Shown one piece after another: positions 7,613 to 16,397 of a DNA stretch of 17,191 nt. The position numbers were made by a program, and so were the translations under genes. The stretch lies in the NCBI GenBank assembly GCA_029857975.1, contig JAOUFX010000010.1:1-17191 (forward strand), given 5' to 3'. Numbering within the stretch: the stretch's first letter is position 1; each line of letters begins with the position of its first letter. Source of the stretch: Deltaproteobacteria bacterium (GTDB taxonomy: Bacteria; Desulfobacterota; SM23-61). The notes beneath the pieces were generated by a model. It was not told the DNA's origin. It did not search any database and was given only the letters and a program-made list of their open reading frames with translations.

Positions 7613-7795
7613 ACCTAAAAAAGGCGATTCACCACAGGGGGCACAGAGGAAAGCTAAGATAAATCAAAGCACTAAACTCCTTTTTTTCTATTTACTCTAT
7701 GCCCTCCTTAATTGGCAACAATCCAATATTTTAGCTGATGAATTTATTGGGTGAGAACACAGAGAAAAAATGAGCTTATTTTAATTTTTATCTTT
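7613..7795 (+). repeat. CACAGAG-type repeat, copy C (right end lost, core altered)
   Basis: The left end, ACCTAAAAAAGGCGATTC followed by ACCACAG and GGGCACAGAGGAAA, matches copy D at 16398. Around 7741-7791 the match resumes (GAATTTATT, GAGAACACAGAGAAAA, GAGCTTATTTT) and then stops, so the right terminus is missing. The interior 7665-7735 differs. With the upstream promoter, this repeat fills the 365-base gap between the genes at 7495 and 7861; I see no further gene there. Confidence 0.7.
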
Positions 7796-7860
7796 TTTTG
7801 CGGCCATTTGCAGAAATCGGCGTCCCAGTGAATTAAAAGGAACATCGGAGGAGGGGAAGA

Positions 7861-8139
7861 ATGAATGTCGGCGAGCGGGTGAAATTCCAATTCGGTGGCG
7901 AAGAAAAAGAGGGCCTGGTCGTAAAAATTTTTCCGAAGAAGGTTTATTTGAAGGTGGACTTTCCCCGGCACCCGGGGAAAATTGTGGTAAGGCCCATCGC
8001 GGAGCTGGAGGGAAAAGGCCCAGCACCGAAGAAAAAAAAGAAAAAGGAAAAGGGGAAAAAAGAAAGAATTCAGCAGAGAGAAGAGAAGAAGAAAGAGGAG
8101 AAAAAAACCGTCGAAGAGAAAAAGCAGGCCGAAGTATAA
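7861..8139 (+). CDS. Small basic protein with SH3-like N-terminus and Lys/Glu-rich tail
   Basis: The 92-residue product has an N-terminal ~50-residue part rich in beta strands (MNVGERVKFQFGGEEKEG, then VVKIFPKKVYLKVDF) that resembles a small SH3/KOW-type barrel, perhaps of the DUF2187 kind, and a highly charged tail from residue ~52 made almost only of Lys, Glu, Gln and Arg. Such tails are often disordered or bind nucleic acid. GGAGGAGGGG just upstream of the ATG is a very strong ribosome site, which argues for a real gene. No operon partner: upstream is a repeat, downstream a convergent small gene nine bases away. Function unknown; an RNA- or DNA-binding role is only a guess. Confidence 0.7.
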   Translation: MNVGERVKFQFGGEEKEGLVVKIFPKKVYLKVDFPRHPGKIVVRPIAELEGKGPAPKKKKKKEKGKKERIQQREEKKKEEKKTVEEKKQAEV

Positions 8140-8147
8140 TAACCAAT

Positions 8148-8306
8148 TTAGTGAGAACGATTTGAAGACCTATCCTCAGGGCGGCGGGCAACCTCTTCTT
8201 TACGCCTCTTCTGTTGCCGATGGCGCCTTAAAAAATAAATTCCCAGCCAGGCCGCAATTAAAATTTGCGCAATAAGACAGACGATCAATAGGGTGAAGGC
8301 AGTCAT
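8148..8306 (-). CDS. Small single-pass membrane protein, 52 residues
   Basis: A short reading frame starts MTAFTLLIVCLIAQ, with one strongly hydrophobic segment (residues ~4-26) followed by a very basic tail (RRHRQQKRRKEEVARR). Under the positive-inside rule the tail should face the cytoplasm. It sits 44 bases after the acylphosphatase stop on the same strand, so it may be the last gene of the ligA-acyP transcript. The ribosome site is weak. The hydrophobic-then-basic pattern makes chance coding unlikely, but I have no family name for it. Confidence 0.55.
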   Translation of the reverse strand: MTAFTLLIVCLIAQILIAAWLGIYFLRRHRQQKRRKEEVARRPEDRSSNRSH

Positions 8307-8350
8307 AAAAAATTTTGGTCCAAGGAAAAAAACAGTCCTCGGTTACGCAG

Positions 8351-8629
8351 TTAGAACAGTATGGAGAAGGATTGGAATTCGCCCCGGAATTCTTCCATCT
8401 GGACGATCAATTCGGTAACCTGAGCGGAAGGAGGCCCGTGGCGGCACCACTGAATCATGGCCTCCACGTTTTCCTCTTCTCCTTCGCAGATGGCTGCCAC
8501 GGAACCGTCGGGAAGGTTACGGACCCATCCCGTAAGATTATATTTTTTAGCTTCGCGCTGAGTGTAGTATCGGAAATTCACCCCTTGGACAATCCCTTTA
8601 ATGATAAGCTTGGCTCGATTTTTGGCCAT
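8351..8629 (-). CDS. acyP: Acylphosphatase
   Basis: A protein of about 92 residues with the acylphosphatase signature: [13 protein letters not shown], carrying the phosphate-binding loop and catalytic Arg, and [13 protein letters not shown] with the catalytic Asn. It hydrolyses acyl phosphates such as 1,3-bisphosphoglycerate and carbamoyl phosphate in the cytosol. I prefer the ATG at 8629 ([12 protein letters not shown]): it gives the usual family length and has GGGTGA four bases upstream. The ATG at 8641 is the alternative, adding four residues and overlapping the ligA stop. The overlap region implies coupled translation with ligA. Length and motifs are complete. Confidence 0.93.
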   Translation of the reverse strand: MAKNRAKLIIKGIVQGVNFRYYTQREAKKYNLTGWVRNLPDGSVAAICEGEEENVEAMIQWCRHGPPSAQVTELIVQMEEFRGEFQSFSILF

Positions 8630-8633
8630 CGTT

Positions 8634-10801
<2,168 letters not shown>

Positions 10802-10813
<12 letters not shown>

Positions 10814-11890
10814 AATAAATTTTGGGCTGCGGCACTGCCGCGCTTTGGCCTCTGCGGATAATTTTGCCTGTAAAGCCGCCACCAGACCGAAGCAGCCGGT
10901 CAGCATCATGTCCCCGTAAGGTGCGGCCATATAATACTCTAACCCTTCGGCGAGCGTTCGCTGCGGGCCGGTAACCGCGACAAAACGAACCCCCTTTTTT
11001 CTGGAAAAATCAGGATGAATAAAATAGCCATGCCCGCCGTCCCGGAAAATTTCGTCATGGTGGAGACGCCCTTGGGGAAAGCGGCTTAGGATGGACCTGA
11101 ATTTTTCGCCGGTCAACATGCCGGTGTGGTGCTCGAAGATTCCCCAGATTCTATTGCCCTGGATTAAGGCACCCAGAGTATGCTGATTTCCCATATTTAC
11201 GGCAAGCAAGCCTTCTTCCTGTTTTTCCGCCGCTCTGGGGTCGCAAAGGATTCCCCAGAGGGCTGCCGCGCAAGTATCCATCACGAAAGCCCCCGGGGCA
11301 TCCCTCTGAACGGCAGTCATGCGGGTCAGGTATCCGGGAGGATTCCGGTAAATCAGGTCTGACAGATAGCCTCCTGAAAGAATAAATTGTTTCCAGTAAA
11401 GAAAGCGGAAACGCCGATTGCTCCCTTGAGGTTTAAAACCGTGGTCCTGAACAGCAATCGCATAGGTTGGGGGCAGGTTCACCAGAAAAGGTCGGAGAGC
11501 TTTCTTCAGAGAAGCCAGATCCACATCGCCGAGATGGATCGTCTGCGCGTTAGCGGGGAGGGTGTTGGCCAGGAGAATTCCCCGCCTGCGGATTTCCTCC
11601 AGGTTATCATGCAAGGTTAAAGCGGCAAGTTTCGTGGCGTAAACCTTCAGTCCCGATCTAAGATGTTTCTCTACGGCCCAAGCGCATGGCCCGCCGCCCA
11701 TGGTGTTGCCAGTCAAAAAGATATTTTTTTGAGAGGCCGTTGCCTTGAATATTTTTTGAGCAACGATCTGGGTGGGAGAAGGGAGGATCATCTGCACGCA
11801 GTTCTCCATCGGTCTCCCCGCTTCATAAATGAGGATATCCTGGGTTCCCCCGCCAATATCTATAGCTAAGATTTTCTCTGGGAAGGCCAT
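10802..11890 (-). CDS. DUF1786 family protein (ASKHA-type ATPase fold)
   Basis: The 362-residue protein begins MAFPEKILAIDIGGGTQDIL, a phosphate-1-type loop of the actin/Hsp70/sugar-kinase fold, and contains LTGNTMGGGP near residue 60, VMDTCAAALWGIL and VNMGNQHTLGAL in the middle, and PYGDMMLTGCFG near the end. This matches the DUF1786 (COG4012) family, whose members are sometimes labelled pyruvate-formate-lyase activating proteins without clear proof. It probably binds ATP in the cytosol; its target is unknown. The start at 11890 is supported by GGAGAG six bases upstream; the longer frame to 11998 adds an unlikely hydrophobic N-terminus. The last six codons (KFIGRR) and stop lie in a spacer-type repeat, so the original C-terminus may have been replaced. 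Confidence 0.8.
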
Positions 11891-12059
11891 CCCTATCTCT
11901 CCATTCCCCCTGGATACCTCTCGAGATGGAATCAGTAAAAAATTAACATGTTCTTTAGAGAAAAGGCAATAGGGAAGAGGCAATGGGCTATAGAGCAAAG
12001 GCCCACGGTTTAAAGTTCAAGGCTCAAGGGAAAAAGCCCTGCGCCTGTTTCTGGCACCA
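11891..12059. other. Non-coding spacer before the MITE-like element
   Basis: It holds the DUF1786 ribosome site at its left end, low-complexity GGCAATAGGGAAGAGGCAAT-type sequence, and TTTAAAGTTCAAGGCTCAAG. I see no gene here and no convincing promoter. Confidence 0.5.
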
Positions 12060-12106
12060 ACGTTTGTCCCTTGCCACCCCCCAGTTTTCTCATATGGCTT
12101 TGCCAA

Positions 12107-12271
12107 GGCCCAGGAGGCAGGGCGATTCGCTTGACACCATAAGGCGTTGATTTCTCCGAGGATAAGGCGGGAAGAAGCACCCCGCCCCCTCCGGCGGATG
12201 AAAAAACCCTTCACCTTTCCAACAATATCCCGGCCGATGCTGCCAGCGCGAATCACCCTGCCTCCTGGGCC
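12107..12271. repeat. Internal inverted repeat 1 of the MITE-like element
   Basis: Arms 12107-12130 and 12248-12271 are 24 bases each with one mismatch (left arm begins GGCCCAGGAGGCAGGG), around a 117-base loop. The loop contains a smaller stem GGCGGG/CCCGCC near 12167-12186. Confidence 0.8.
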
Positions 12272-12298
12272 CGAACTAAGGTGCGGTAGAAGCGCCAA

Positions 12299-12482
12299 GC
12301 GGGAGGAAGGGCCTTCCCGCATCCTGAATCGGGGGGCAATGGCCTTGCCAAGGGGGGAGAGCGTAGTTTCCGCGGTGGAATGGCGGGGAGTTAGGGATAA
12401 GCCAGCAAAGTGAGAGAAGCCCGCCTGTTCACCAAAGGGGGTAAGTCCCTTGTTCAGGGTGCGGGAAGGCCCTTCCTCCCGC
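12299..12482. repeat. Internal inverted repeat 2 of the MITE-like element
   Basis: Arms 12299-12328 and 12453-12482 are 30 bases each with one mismatch (left arm begins GCGGGAGGAAGGGCC), around a 124-base loop. Each arm is itself partly self-complementary (GCGGG...CCCGC), so alternative folds are possible. Confidence 0.8.
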
Positions 12483-12540
12483 TCCCTCTCGGCCAAGGTC
12501 TAAGAAAGAAAACTGGGGGGTGGCAAGACGTTTGTCCACC

Positions 12541-12569
12541 TTGACCTTAATTATCAGAGAATGTATGAT
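12541..12569 (+). promoter_or_regulatory. Sigma-70-type promoter for the CoA-transferase/racemase gene
   Basis: TTGACC (12541-12546), a 17-base spacer and TATGAT (12564-12569) each match consensus at five of six bases with ideal spacing. It begins three bases after the right target duplication of the MITE-like element. The implied leader before the ATG at 12741 is about 165 bases, in which I see no gene; a short frame from 12520 is not credible. Confidence 0.6.
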
Positions 12570-12740
12570 GGCCGTGCATGAAAACCAAGATTGCCAAGGC
12601 CGTTCATTTTTTTGTTCTTCCTCTCCGTTGCTGAAAAATGGGGTAGGGTCAATGGTAAAAAAAACTATAAAAAAGAGGTATAAGGCGATAGGCAATAGTC
12701 GGTGGGCAAAACCTATGGCCTGTTTTTATAAGGAGAATAA

Positions 12741-13883
12741 ATGAGAGCGCTGGAGGGAATAAAAGTTTTAGACTTATCCCGACTCTTCCCGGGTCCTTAC
12801 TGCTCGATGATTCTGGCAGACTTGGGGGCTGACGTGCTTCGAATCGAGGACCGAAGGTTCGAAGGGGAGGGGCCGGGGATGCCTACGATCATGCGCAATA
12901 AGCGGCACATGACTTTGAATCTGAAACATCCCCAGGGAAAAGAGATTTTTTACCGCCTGGTAAAAGAAGCAGATGTAGTCCTCGAAGGATTCCGCCCGGG
13001 GGTTACCAAACGGCTGGGGATCGACTACGACCGCTTAAAAGTCTCGAACGAAAAGTTAATCTATTGTTCGGTTACAGGGTATGGGCAGGACGGTCCTTAC
13101 AAGAATATGGTTGGACATGACGTTAATTATTTGAGTTTCGCCGGAGTGTTGGCCTTGACTGGCGAGCCCGATAGAAAACCGATTATTCCGTCGATCCAGG
13201 TGGCGGACATGGCCGCCGGGGGGATGTATGCCGCCCTGGGAATCATGGCCGCTCTATTCGCCCGCCAGAAGACCGGAAAAGGGCAATACATAGACATCTC
13301 CATGCTCGACGGCATTATCGCCATGTTACCATTTCCAGTGAGCCTACTTTGGGGGCTGGGGGTGACTCCCCGAAGAGGTGACACTCTCCTAAGCGGCCGG
13401 TATCCCTGCTACAACGTTTATGAAACCAAAGAAGGAGAATATATTTCCCTGGGAGCCTTGGAGCATCGCTTCTGGGTGATCCTCTGCCAAAAGCTGGGGC
13501 GCGATGATTACATTCCTCACCAGTATGATGAAGGGGAAAAACGCCGGGAGATCTTCGGTTTTTTGCGCAAGACCTTCCAGGAAAAAACCCGCGAAGAATG
13601 GATGGAGGAATTAAAGGATCTTGATATTTGCCTGGGGAAGGTCTTGCATCTTGATGAAGCCTTGAATGATCCGCAGGTAAACCATCGCCAGATGATTGTT
13701 GAATTCTCCGACTCCCAGAAAGGTCGGATAAAATTACTGGCCTCCCCCATCAAGCTTTCCGAGACTCCGCCGGATATCCGCCGGGCCCCGGCTAAATTTG
13801 GGGAACACACCGAAGAAGTGTTGAGAGAACTTGGTTTCGGTGCGAGCGAGATTGAGGGAATGAAAAAGGAAGGGATGGTGTAG
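12741..13883 (+). CDS. Family III CoA-transferase fold enzyme, alpha-methylacyl-CoA racemase type
   Basis: The 380-residue protein belongs to the CaiB/BaiF (family III CoA-transferase) superfamily. N-terminal LDLSRLFPGPYCSMILADLG and VLEGFRPG are typical. The motif GHDVNYLSFAGVLALTG marks the racemase branch, and the three residues known as catalytic in mycobacterial alpha-methylacyl-CoA racemase fall at the same numbers here: His126, Asp156 (VADMAAGG) and Glu241 (GALEHRF). It should therefore epimerise 2-methylacyl-CoA or a related CoA ester in fatty-acid or aromatic breakdown; a true CoA transfer is the alternative. AAGGAG lies seven bases before the ATG. It has its own promoter downstream of the MITE-like element and no operon partner. 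Confidence 0.9.
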   Translation: MRALEGIKVLDLSRLFPGPYCSMILADLGADVLRIEDRRFEGEGPGMPTIMRNKRHMTLNLKHPQGKEIFYRLVKEADVVLEGFRPGVTKRLGIDYDRLKVSNEKLIYCSVTGYGQDGPYKNMVGHDVNYLSFAGVLALTGEPDRKPIIPSIQVADMAAGGMYAALGIMAALFARQKTGKGQYIDISMLDGIIAMLPFPVSLLWGLGVTPRRGDTLLSGRYPCYNVYETKEGEYISLGALEHRFWVILCQKLGRDDYIPHQYDEGEKRREIFGFLRKTFQEKTREEWMEELKDLDICLGKVLHLDEALNDPQVNHRQMIVEFSDSQKGRIKLLASPIKLSETPPDIRRAPAKFGEHTEEVLRELGFGASEIEGMKKEGMV

Positions 13884-13915
13884 AGCATTATCAGTAAGGG
13901 AAGGATGGAGAGGGG

Positions 13916-13935
13916 GAGTTGAAGGCATTCAACTC
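13916..13935. terminator. Hairpin between convergent genes
   Basis: GAGTTGAA/TTCAACTC form a perfect 8-bp stem with loop GGCA, overlapping the stop codon of the minus-strand gene and following the racemase gene by about 30 bases. No T-run follows on either strand, so its role as a terminator is only possible. Confidence 0.4.
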
Positions 13936-14123
13936 TTGAAACAGGAAATAAATTTTCTAAAAGAGCGATCGTAAGAGCGTTCGCCGGCCGGCGGGAAGAA
14001 GCAGCCGGGAAGTTCATTATTCCTCCGGTGATAAGAAACACATTCGCAACATTTTCCCCTGCGGGAGCAAGGATCGTAAGAACAGGTGCACTTCTCCAGA
14101 TTTTTCTTCAGGTCGCATTCCAT
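13929..14123 (-). CDS. Cysteine-rich DUF6485-type miniprotein
   Basis: A 64-residue protein beginning MECDLKKNLEKCTCSYDPCS, with nine Cys (3, 12, 14, 19, 25, 26, 28, 41, 61). The CxC, CCxC and ELPGCFFP motifs match what I know of the small DUF6485 family, common in anaerobes. The Cys pattern suggests a bound metal, zinc or iron-sulfur, but the function is unknown. The ATG at 14123 is chosen over a TTG two codons upstream because AAGGAG lies eight bases before the ATG and only two before the TTG. It follows argC on the same strand after an inverted repeat and is convergent with the racemase gene. Confidence 0.8.
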   Translation of the reverse strand: MECDLKKNLEKCTCSYDPCSRRGKCCECVSYHRRNNELPGCFFPPAGERSYDRSFRKFISCFKS

Positions 14124-14143
14124 CTTCAAAACTCCTTAGGAAA

Positions 14144-14231
14144 ATTGGAATATTAGAATGGAGGAATAATGGGGTGAGCGATGATAGACCTTTATTCACT
14201 TTTCCCATTGTTCCAATATTCCACTATTCCA
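14144..14231. repeat. Imperfect inverted repeat of GGAATATT/AATATTCC type
   Basis: About 29 bases at 14144-14172 (TTGGAATATTAGAATGG...GGAATAATGGG) are complementary, with several mismatches, to 14203-14231 (CCCATTGTTCCAATATTCC...). The innermost stem GGAATAATGGG/CCCATTGTTCC has one mismatch. It lies 16 bases after the argC stop and could end or stabilise that transcript. Confidence 0.6.
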
Positions 14232-14246
14232 TCTTTCCTTTTTTAT

Positions 14247-15284
14247 CTATGGATATAAAGGGACAATGTCAAGGCCCAGGGATTCCTCGAGGCCGAGCAT
14301 CGAATTCATGTTCTGGACAGCCTGACCCGATGCGCCTTTGACCAGGTTGTCAATGGCCGAGAGGATGATGAGGCGGTTGATCCGCTTGTCCACCTTAACC
14401 CCGATATCGCAGTAGTTCGACCCACACACATCGGCGGTGCTGGGTAGAAGGTCGGAGGGGCGGATGCGGACGAATTTCTCCTTCCCGTAAAATTCCAAAT
14501 ACATCTCGTGGATTTCTTTTTCCGAGAGGGGCTTGGCCAGGGTGGCGTAGATTGTGGACAGGATTCCCCGCTTCATGGGCACCAAGTGGGGGGTAAAAGT
14601 AATGATGACCTTTTCCCCGGCCACCCGGGTGAGTTCCTGCTCCATCTCCGGGGTATGCCTATGCTCGGTTACTTTGTAGGCCTTGAAGTTCTCGCTCACT
14701 TCGGCAAACATAGAAGAGAGGACGGCGGAACGGCCGGCTCCGCTGACCCCGGACTTGGAGTCGGCGATGATGGTGCGGATGTCGATGACCTTGTGTTTCA
14801 GGACCGGGGCCAGAGCCAGAATCACGCTCGTGGGATAGCAACCGGGGTTGGCGACCAGCCTGGCCTTTTTAATTTCTTCCCGGTGCAGTTCGGGTAAGCC
14901 GTAAACCGCTTCTTTTAAAAGCTCCGGGGCAGTGTGAGGTTCATACCATTGCTCATAGACCTTCGGGTCGGCCAGGCGGAAATCCGCGCTCAGGTCCACG
15001 ACCTTGATACTCTTTTCTAGGAAGCTTGGAGCCACCTCCATGACCGCCTTGTGGGGCAGGGCTGTGAAGACGAAGTCGCAGGCCTTGGACAAAGACTCGA
15101 CTTCTAGAGGCTGGCAGACAAGGTCAACCTCTTTCAGAATAGACGGGAAAAGCTTCCAGATCGGCTGGCCCACATTTTTCTCAGCGGTCAGGGCGGTCAG
15201 CCGCACCTGGGGGTGCCTGGAGAGCAGCCGCACCAACTCGATCCCGGTATAGCCCGTCGCTCCGATTACGCCAACGCGCGTCAT
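14247..15284 (-). CDS. argC: N-acetyl-gamma-glutamyl-phosphate reductase
   Basis: The 345-residue protein is a type 1 ArgC, which reduces N-acetylglutamyl phosphate to the semialdehyde with NADPH in arginine synthesis. Visible are the nucleotide-binding GVIGATGYTGIEL at the N-terminus, ALPHKA, the catalytic Cys149 in NPGCYPTS, SGVSGAGR, the HRHTPEMEQE His motif near residue 210, and the C-terminal NLVKGASGQAVQNMN signature. The ATG at 15284 follows GGAG by seven bases; the longer frame to 15353 runs back through the rpsI terminator and is not credible. It lies downstream of rplM-rpsI with a terminator in between. Confidence 0.96.
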   Translation of the reverse strand: MTRVGVIGATGYTGIELVRLLSRHPQVRLTALTAEKNVGQPIWKLFPSILKEVDLVCQPLEVESLSKACDFVFTALPHKAVMEVAPSFLEKSIKVVDLSADFRLADPKVYEQWYEPHTAPELLKEAVYGLPELHREEIKKARLVANPGCYPTSVILALAPVLKHKVIDIRTIIADSKSGVSGAGRSAVLSSMFAEVSENFKAYKVTEHRHTPEMEQELTRVAGEKVIITFTPHLVPMKRGILSTIYATLAKPLSEKEIHEMYLEFYGKEKFVRIRPSDLLPSTADVCGSNYCDIGVKVDKRINRLIILSAIDNLVKGASGQAVQNMNSMLGLEESLGLDIVPLYP

Positions 15285-15308
15285 AGTCTTTCTCCGTGAA
15301 AAAGGCAG

Positions 15309-15339
15309 TAAAAAAGGGAAGGCCAGAAGACCTTCCCTT
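15309..15339 (-). terminator. Rho-independent terminator after rpsI
   Basis: On the minus strand, AAGGGAAGG pairs with CCTTCCCTT (9 bp, 8-base loop) and runs into six T residues (A-run 15310-15315 on the plus strand). It lies 20 bases after the rpsI stop and 25 bases before the argC start. Confidence 0.85.
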
Positions 15340-15359
15340 GATTTTGACTCCAACCTGGA

Positions 15360-15752
15360 TTACCGCTTGGAGTATTGGAATCTCTTGCGAGCCCCTTTCT
15401 GTCCGTATTTTTTACGTTCTTTGATTCGCGGGTCCCGGGTAATAAGCCCGGCCTTTTTAAGGATTTCACGGAATTCGTCCTTCACTGTCAGAAGCGCCCT
15501 GGTGATTCCGTGACGGAGGGCACCGGCCTGGCCTATCATGCCTCCTCCCTTGACGGTAGCGGAGATATCAAACTGACCAAGGGTTCCGGTGAGTTCGAGA
15601 GGCTGGGAAACCATCACTTTAGCTGTCTCCAAGCTGAAGTAACTGCCCAGCTCTTGGTCATTGACAGTTACCTTACCTGCACCCGGGCTCATCCAAACCC
15701 GGGCGATAGAAGTTTTTCTTTTACCGGTTGCGTAGAATGTCTTTTCGGGCAT
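15360..15752 (-). CDS. rpsI: 30S ribosomal protein S9
   Basis: The 130-residue protein carries the S9 hallmarks: [15 protein letters not shown] at the N-terminus, [17 protein letters not shown] in the centre, and the Lys/Arg-rich tail ending RFQYSKR, which reaches the P-site tRNA. Full length. AGGAAG precedes the ATG. It follows rplM by 12 bases, the usual bacterial L13-S9 pair, and shares its promoter at 16224-16252. Confidence 0.98.
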   Translation of the reverse strand: MPEKTFYATGKRKTSIARVWMSPGAGKVTVNDQELGSYFSLETAKVMVSQPLELTGTLGQFDISATVKGGGMIGQAGALRHGITRALLTVKDEFREILKKAGLITRDPRIKERKKYGQKGARKRFQYSKR

Positions 15753-15764
15753 TTTCTCTTCCTT

Positions 15765-16190
15765 TTAGGCGAAAGCCTCAGGTTGCTGGGCTTGGTGAGG
15801 ATGCGCTTCGCCGGAATAAACTTTCAGTTTCTTTAAAAGTTTTCGACCCAATTTATTTTTAGGGAGCATTCCTTGCACGGCCATGGTGATCAACCGTTCA
15901 GGTTTTTTCTCTTTCATTTTTTCGGCACTAATGGATTTAAGTCCGCCGGGGTATCCCGAGTGATGAATATAAAGCTTTTCTTTCCATTTATTACCGGTTA
16001 GAGCAACTTTATCGGCGTTGACCACGACGACGAAATCGCCTACATCCATATTCGGAGTATAAACGGGTTTATGCTTTCCCCGGAGGAGAACCGCCACTCG
16101 GGAAGCCAACCGCCCCAGCACTTTGCCGTTGGCATCCACCAGGTGCCACTTCCTTGTGACCTCTCCTTTATTCGCCATAGGAGTTGCCAT
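15765..16190 (-). CDS. rplM: 50S ribosomal protein L13
   Basis: The 141-residue protein shows the L13 signatures: [43 protein letters not shown] (split here by known conserved Gly and Asp), and [13 protein letters not shown] near the C-terminus, binding 23S rRNA early in large-subunit assembly. Usual length. The ATG at 16190 follows AAGAGG by eight bases; an internal Met at residue 5 is possible but less well placed. The promoter upstream has perfect consensus and gives a leader of only about 27 bases, too short for much leader structure. Confidence 0.97.
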   Translation of the reverse strand: MATPMANKGEVTRKWHLVDANGKVLGRLASRVAVLLRGKHKPVYTPNMDVGDFVVVVNADKVALTGNKWKEKLYIHHSGYPGGLKSISAEKMKEKKPERLITMAVQGMLPKNKLGRKLLKKLKVYSGEAHPHQAQQPEAFA

Positions 16191-16223
16191 GAAATAACCT
16201 CTTATATGGAAATTTAAATAATT

Positions 16224-16252
16224 ATTATATTGAATATAAATTAATATGTCAA
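16224..16252 (-). promoter_or_regulatory. Perfect consensus sigma-70 promoter of rplM-rpsI
   Basis: On the minus strand TTGACA (16247-16252), exactly 17 AT-rich bases, then TATAAT (16224-16229). All twelve hexamer bases match consensus. Transcription should start near 16217. Confidence 0.85.
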
Positions 16253-16293
16253 TAAAAATTCATGTAGAAATTTTATTCATATCAAGCTTTTAC

Positions 16294-16314
16294 AGGGGGT
16301 AACTCCCCCTTTTT
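16294..16314 (+). terminator. Terminator-like hairpin upstream of the rplM promoter
   Basis: AGGGGG (16294-16299) pairs with CCCCCT (16305-16310) around TAACT and is followed by Ts on the plus strand. It has no plus-strand gene within 2 kb upstream, so it may simply block stray or divergent transcription. Confidence 0.4.
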
Positions 16315-16397
16315 AGACCTAAAGCGGAAAGGTTTTGGGGAAGATTTTGGAAAATGGAAATTCATCCCTTGACCTACCCTTTTCTTTTTTGGTAAAA

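Larger units (their letters stand above)
12070..12527. mobile_element. 458-bp MITE-like element with 21-bp TIRs and 10-bp target duplication
   Basis: The ends 12070-12090 and 12507-12527 are perfect 21-bp inverted repeats; the left one starts CTTGCCACC and ends AGTTTTCT. Directly outside them the 10-mer ACGTTTGTCC occurs in the same orientation on both sides (12060-12069 and 12528-12537), the mark of a transposition target duplication. The interior is G+C-rich and holds two large inverted repeats (12107-12271 and 12299-12482), but no transposase; the open frames on both strands (for example 12017-12496 minus, 12147-12413 plus) run through repeats and have no recognisable domain. It is non-autonomous, presumably moved in trans. 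I cannot assign it to a known IS family from its ends. Confidence 0.85.

Noticed and set aside
11891..11998. N-terminal extension of the DUF1786 protein
   Set aside because: The extra 36 residues precede a well-placed GGAGAG and ATG and do not fit the fold, whose first strand begins at KILAIDIGGG.
12017..12496. 159-codon minus-strand open frame across the MITE-like element
   Set aside because: It runs through the left inverted end and both internal repeats, begins and ends at arbitrary points, has low-complexity Arg/Gly/Ser composition and no transposase motif. Open frames on both strands here reflect G+C-rich repeats.
12576..12740. Riboswitch in the ~165-base racemase leader
   Set aside because: Only weak pairing (GGCC pieces near 12570-12600) is visible and no known aptamer core is recognised.
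12520..12744. 74-codon plus-strand frame before the racemase gene
   Set aside because: It starts with GTG inside the right inverted end, covers the promoter, has no ribosome site and shows no protein-like pattern.
14017..14208. 63-codon minus-strand frame overlapping the DUF6485 gene
   Set aside because: It is out of frame with the Cys-rich gene, covers the inverted repeat and lacks a ribosome site.
15285..15353. N-terminal extension of ArgC
   Set aside because: It would translate through the rpsI terminator hairpin, and ArgC proteins normally begin just before the GVIGATGYTG motif.
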